The notes under the pieces: generated by a model
What the model was told of the DNA's origin: nothing
What the model saw: only the letters and a program-made list of their open reading frames with translations
The model's database searches: none
Origin: Sindora glabra
Lineage: Eukaryota; Streptophyta; Magnoliopsida; Fabales; Fabaceae
Direction: 5' to 3'
Assembly: GCA_020226215.1 (NCBI GenBank)
Contig: CM035234.1
Coordinates: 1,116,001-1,180,000, forward strand
Length of the DNA stretch: 64,000 bases
Program-made: the position numbers and the translations under genes
Part shown: positions 59,525 to 64,000 of the stretch, piece after piece
Numbering within the stretch: the stretch's first letter is position 1
Layout: each line of letters begins with the position of its first letter

Positions 59525-60351
59525 GGCTTTGTTTAGGAAACAGTTAATAGCTGTAGCGGTTAGTTGGTTTGATTAGCTGTTAGCTGATAGCTGATTGTAT
59601 TAGCTGATTTGACTAGCTGATTATATTAGCTGTTTGAATAAGAGTGTTTAGTAAAATTAGCTATTTATATTAACTGTTTATATGTAAAATGACATATAAG
59701 GGTATGAGTATATTTTATGAATTATTTGAGTATTTTTTATTTTAATATTTTTAAATTTTATATATTAGTCAATATATTAAATTTTTTTATAAATAGTATA
59801 TTATTATAATTTATTATTAAATTATTAAATATTTTTTAAATTAAATAATTTTTATAAATAATATTATATATTTATTCTATTAAATAATTTTCAAAATTAT
59901 TATAATTTATTATTAAATTATTGGATATTTTTAAAATTAAATAGTTTTTATAAGTAATATTATATATTTATTCTATTAAATAACTTTTAAAATTATTATA
60001 ATTTATTATTAATTTATTAGATATATTATAAATAATATATTATTATATATTAAATATTTTTTAAAATTAAATTAATCTACTTTTTATAATTATTAAATTT
60101 TTTAAGAAATTTTAGAAAGAACAAAATGAAAATTATGAAAATTTATTTAGGGTAATTTGGTCATTTTTCAGATAAGCTAATTGAAAAAGCTACTCCCTTT
60201 AGCTTTTTCGTTTTTAGCTTTTTCTTTTTTAGCTTTTTAAGACCAATCAGCTGATTACCAAACACCAAAATCAGCTTATTGCCAAGTCAACCAGCTGATT
60301 TTAGTCAAACCAGCTAACAGCTAATGAAAAAGTTATTTGCCAAACACCCCC
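59525..60351 (+). mobile_element. PIF/Harbinger-like MITE with TAA target duplications, 827 bp
   Basis: The left end GGCTTTGTTTAGGAAACA and the right end (complement GGGGGTGTTTGGCAAATA) are inverted repeats, flanked by TAA at 59522-59524 and 60352-60354. Inside both ends is a tandem, inverted set of AGCTGATTAGCTGTTAGCTG words. The middle is AT-rich, with no coding frame. It is the best-preserved member of the family also seen at 23417, 34490 and 40411. Confidence 0.8.
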
Positions 60352-60354
60352 TAA

Positions 60355-61350
60355 GTCATTTAATAATATTCTTTGTGAAATTTGCATTAATAAAGGATGA
60401 TATTTGATATATCTATTTACTTCCTTACCGCCCGTAAATTTAATACATATCATTGTAATATGCAATTAAGTTACTTTTGTCATTTTATGTTTTAATCTAC
60501 TTACTTCCTTTGTTTTGTGTGAGAAAATGTTACAATTTGTTTATTTGATTACACGTTGACTTACTAATTTTTTATTTCTTTTTAAATTATTTTTTTAACC
60601 ACATTGCTCATTCCAATGTACTTCAATATTACATATGTACTTTTCTTTATTAAAGCTTCTTTTCTTGCACTGTAGATGTGCTTTTATTTCTACACTTAGG
60701 ATTGCTGCATTTCTAATTACCTTATTCTCTTTCCTTGTATGAAATCTCTAAAAATTTCATTTATTAAATGAGAGATTAATATGCTATTTGAAAATTTCCT
60801 CATTTCTATTTTCTTCTTTTTCATTTTCTGAAATTTCCTAAAATTTCATTCCCCTTTTTCTTTTTTAGCCATTGTGCTTCCAAACTTGGTTTTCTCAGTT
60901 AAAGCAACCCATTTTGCTTAGAAAATTTTCCTCATTCATATTTTCTGTTTCATCTATGCAATTTAAATATTTGTATTTTATAGTTATACATTTTTTTACA
61001 AGTTTCTCCCCTTTTTCACCTCTATGAAATTTTTATAAATTTTTGTTTGATTTTGGAACTTTACATTTCATGTATTTTATAGATTGCTTATGCTAAGAAA
61101 TTTGGATATATGTTTTGAAGTTGCATTTATTTTTACTCTTTTTTCCTTTCTTTTCCTTTCTAAAATTTTTACAAATTTTTGTTTCAAGGATTTTGTCAAT
61201 TTGATCTATTCACAAATGAGATTTTATTTTTGCATTTTCAAAATTTCCCTTATTTGTATTGAATTTTTTTACTTTGCAATTTTTTTAAACAAATTACACA
61301 TACAAATTTTCTTTATAATTCTTTACACATTTTGATTTTGTCATTGGTGT
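60355..61350. other. Intergenic AT-rich region
   Basis: Pyrimidine-rich on the plus strand (many TTTC/CTTTT words), so its open frames are leucine/phenylalanine-rich artefacts. No gene is seen. Confidence 0.55.
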
Positions 61351-61838
61351 TTTGATGTTAACATCCACTCGAAGAAAGATGTTCGAGGAACTTTGAATCT
61401 TTCAGATGGAAATCGTAACAACATTAAAGCTATATTTCTATTGGCATTAGTAAGGATCTAAGTTACATAAGTTATTTTACAAAGTGTTCGAATTTCTAAT
61501 TTTGCTACATAATAATTTATTAGCATTTATTTTATAATTTACAATTTAATTATGTTAACCTTAGCTCCATTTAAAAGTATTTTGATGATAATAATATATT
61601 TTGACCTAAAAAAGGTGAAGATTGAAGACTATTAGGAACTTAGTTAGATTTTAAGACAAATTATAGGACAATTTATACAAGAAAATTTTCATTTAATGTT
61701 TTCAAATATTTTAATGAGAAAATATGCTTATAATAGTTAAAACTTGTGTCAAAATAATTTTTATAAAGGTTGGAATCTTTTTTGCAAAAGAAAAGTATAT
61801 TTTTAAAAGTTCATTTTCAAAAATCTTGAAAATAAGAA

Positions 61839-62250
61839 TCGATCGATTGACTAATTAATTCCAAGTATCCAAAAAGGAAAGTAGAACACCTAAATTGATT
61901 AACCAATCAATCGTAGGCATCCTCAAAGGAAACTACCCAAAATGAATCGATTGATCAATCGATTCTGAATTCAATATCAATCTTCATTTGAATCGATTGA
62001 TAAACTAATTCCATTTCTAGTGACCCTTGTTTAAAGTTAAATTTTCATCAAAGTAAAATCGATTGGCTAATCGATTTTGCATATCCAAAGGCAAATTGAG
62101 TTCAAATGAATCAATTGACTAATTGGTTTATCACGTGATATTTTTCAAATGAATAGTTAAGTGAATTGATTGGTCAATCGATTCACCATAACATTTTCAG
62201 ATTTTTGAAAGGCATATGAATCAATTGACCAATTGATTCATAAGGTGCCA
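61839..62250. repeat. Array of AATCGATT/CAATCGATT motifs in the LTR U3
   Basis: About ten imperfect copies of a dyad such as AATCGATTGATCAATCGATT (61945-61964) are spaced 30-60 bp apart and separated by non-repetitive DNA. Half-sites are AATCGATTG or its variants AATCAATTG and AATTGATTG. Confidence 0.8.
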
Positions 62251-62967
62251 ACTACTACATAATGACTATATTTTGTGACTAATGGACTTTTAAACCTTCT
62301 AGTCTCTATATAAAGGCTTGAACTCAATTTGAAAACATAAGATAGAGCTTTCACTATTGTATTGACATAAGATACTGTCCTCTTTCTTATTTTTATCTTA
62401 TAAATCCCTTGAGCCTTTTATTAATTTTTCATTATGTATTATAATTATCAAAGTTTGTGAGCCTCTTTTTTATTTTTAAACTATCCATTTGCTGTATGTT
62501 AAGGTGAGGTATCCTTTAAAACTTCAAAAGTGTTGGATCTCTTAATAGATTTAGTTTTTGAGAGAGAAATCTCAAAGGAATTATAAAAGAAAATAGAGAT
62601 TTGTACTGAGACTTCTTTAAGTGCCTTTAAACTTAAAGATATAATGGATTTATTTGTAAAATCCAAGTCATGTAGACTTAGCAGTGAATGTAATCCTTAG
62701 AAGTGTTGAATCTTCAAAGTCGAACCACTATAAATTGCTGAGTTTGATTCTCTTTATCCTTATCTCTTATTTATCTATCATATACTCTATTTTGTTAATT
62801 CAAACTATGATTGTGATATACTTGTTTCATATTAAGTTGATCATTCTTGTAATATCATTGGCTTTTTATTTCCAACTTTGAATAAATTACTAATTATTTT
62901 CAACTTTTGATTTTCAAAATTTTTATACCCAATTCATGCTCTCTTGGTTAAAATCCTATACAACATT

Positions 62968-62979
62968 TGGTATCTGAGC
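62968..62979 (+). promoter_or_regulatory. Copia primer binding site
   Basis: TGGTATCTGAGC, one mismatch from the usual TGGTATCAGAGC complementary to the 3' end of initiator tRNA-Met, three bases after the CA that ends the LTR. Confidence 0.8.
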
Positions 62980-63049
62980 TTGACTTTTATGATAAGATTC
63001 TGCAATCTTAAAAGGATCCTATAGATAATTTTAGTATTTTGCTAGAATG

Positions 63050-63925
63050 TCTTTCATTAAATTTCAATGGATAACATTACACTTAGTAGAAATAAAAAAA
63101 TGAAAGATTTCATAAAAGCAACTGATGTAATATGTGCAAACTGATTAAGAATATAAGCCATCAACTAAAAAAGAAAATAATGTTGATATTTTAAAACTAA
63201 AAACTGAATAGAGTGAAGTAGATTCTATCAAACTTTTTTTAACTAAATGAATACAAAAGAGTTTCAAATTGTTTAACTGCAAAAGAAATATGAGATGTGC
63301 TTAAGGTAACTCATATAGGAACTACACAAGTTAAAAAGAGCAGAATGCATACACTAGTTTATTAATATAAATTATTTAGAATGAATGATGATGAATCCAT
63401 TAAGAATATAATACAAAGATTTACTATTCTTATTAACCAATTTAGTTTTCTTAGTAGAAATCTTAAAAATGGAGAGCTAATTCATAAGATGCTCAAATCA
63501 TCAATAATTAAGTGGTAACCAAAAACCACTATTATAAAAAAGCAATGAAAATTAAAATGCCAACTTTACAAGATCTATTTAGAAATTTGGAAGAGTATGA
63601 GCTAAAACTCAAGAGATATGCTAATGATAGTAAAAGGAAAAAGAAATCTTTTACTCTAAAAGCTAAAACCAAGGTTAACAAAGATAAAATTGATGATGAT
63701 TATTAAAAGGAATTGCCTGACACATCTTTTGAAGATAACTTAACTCTTCTTATTAAGAAATATCAAAAGGCCCTTAAAAGAATTAGTGGAAGAAGAAAAA
63801 TTCCTCAAGCAAACAAACATACAAACAAGGGATAAGCTAGCAAGCAACCCACTCCAACTTGCTATGAATGTAAAAAGTTAGGTCACATCAAGTTTATTAT
63901 CCTATATTTTTAAAGAAACAACTAG
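63050..63925 (+). pseudogene. Ty1-copia gag remnant
   Basis: Frame-broken gag of the UBN2 type: FRMNDDESIKNIIQRFTILI, then NQFSFLSRNLKNGELIHKML, SSIIKW, and the open segment 63512-63706 with PTLQDLFRNLEEYELKLKR. A zinc knuckle CYECKKLGHIKF-IIL (about 63860-63900) has lost its fourth ligand, where the family has Cys. Several stops are present, for example TGG-TAA after IIKW (63514-63516). Confidence 0.72.
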
Positions 63926-64000
63926 AATATGAAAAGAAGAAAAATAAAAACTCCCATAAGATAGCTCACCTAACAGTTTGAGGAGATAATAATGAAAATG

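Larger units (their letters stand above)
61351..64000 (+). mobile_element. Decayed Ty1-copia retrotransposon, 5' part
   Basis: An LTR-like region ends in CA at about 62964. The primer binding site TGGTATCTGAGC (62968-62979) differs by one base from the complement of initiator tRNA-Met. A TATA box (TATATAAA, 62307-62314) marks the LTR promoter, preceded by an array of AATCGATT motifs. A gag remnant follows. The LTR start is uncertain (between about 61350 and 61840). Protease, integrase, reverse transcriptase and the 3' LTR would lie beyond the window. Confidence 0.75.

Noticed and set aside
61084..61335. Phe/Leu-rich frame that could look like a small membrane protein
   Set aside because: The region is a T-rich tract; hydrophobic residues follow from base composition and no conserved motif is present.

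Overview
The window is AT-rich nuclear DNA of a flowering plant, almost certainly a eudicot. The evidence is plant-type intron structure, a lignin-pathway reductase with the plant signature motif, an RNA-directed DNA methylation factor of the FDM1 type, and a transposon population typical of plants (Mutator-like, CACTA, PIF/Harbinger MITEs, Ty1-copia, a tRNA-derived SINE). I cannot name the species. I saw no rRNA gene, intact tRNA gene or CRISPR array.

Layout. At 1-179 a short exon-like open frame runs off the left edge. At 288-3530 (minus) is a complete five-exon cinnamoyl-CoA reductase gene whose upstream region contains a ~380-bp tandem duplication. At 4870-14824 is a complete ~10-kb Mutator-like element with matching 10-bp target-site duplications. 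It carries a decayed MURA-type transposase and a decayed plant-mobile-domain (PMD) gene, and its ends are dense with GGCGCC palindromes. A 696-bp foldback relative is nested in its right half. At 16946-22770 is an old CACTA element with TNP2-like remnants. Its 3' part was then included in a ~4.5-kb tandem segmental duplication (copy 1 20570-28158, copy 2 28159-32690). The two copies act as empty sites for each other and reveal several later insertions.

The gene-bearing middle holds a complete ribosomal protein eS12 gene (35968-38050, minus) with telo-box and site II promoter motifs, a CAF1/POP2 deadenylase with an uninterrupted coding frame (42866-43690, plus), and a complete seven-exon FDM1-like gene (45554-50930, minus). 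CAF1 and FDM1 are convergent. The last 13 kb is gene-poor: tandem repeats, MITEs, and the 5' part of a decayed Ty1-copia retrotransposon (LTR, primer binding site, gag) that runs off the right edge.

The host genes are ordinary housekeeping and metabolic genes without an evident common pathway: lignin biosynthesis, translation, mRNA deadenylation and RNA-directed DNA methylation. The most unusual material is the MULE that carries a PMD gene beside its transposase, plus two inferred GC-AG introns (CCR intron 1 and the FDM1 intron before the last exon).
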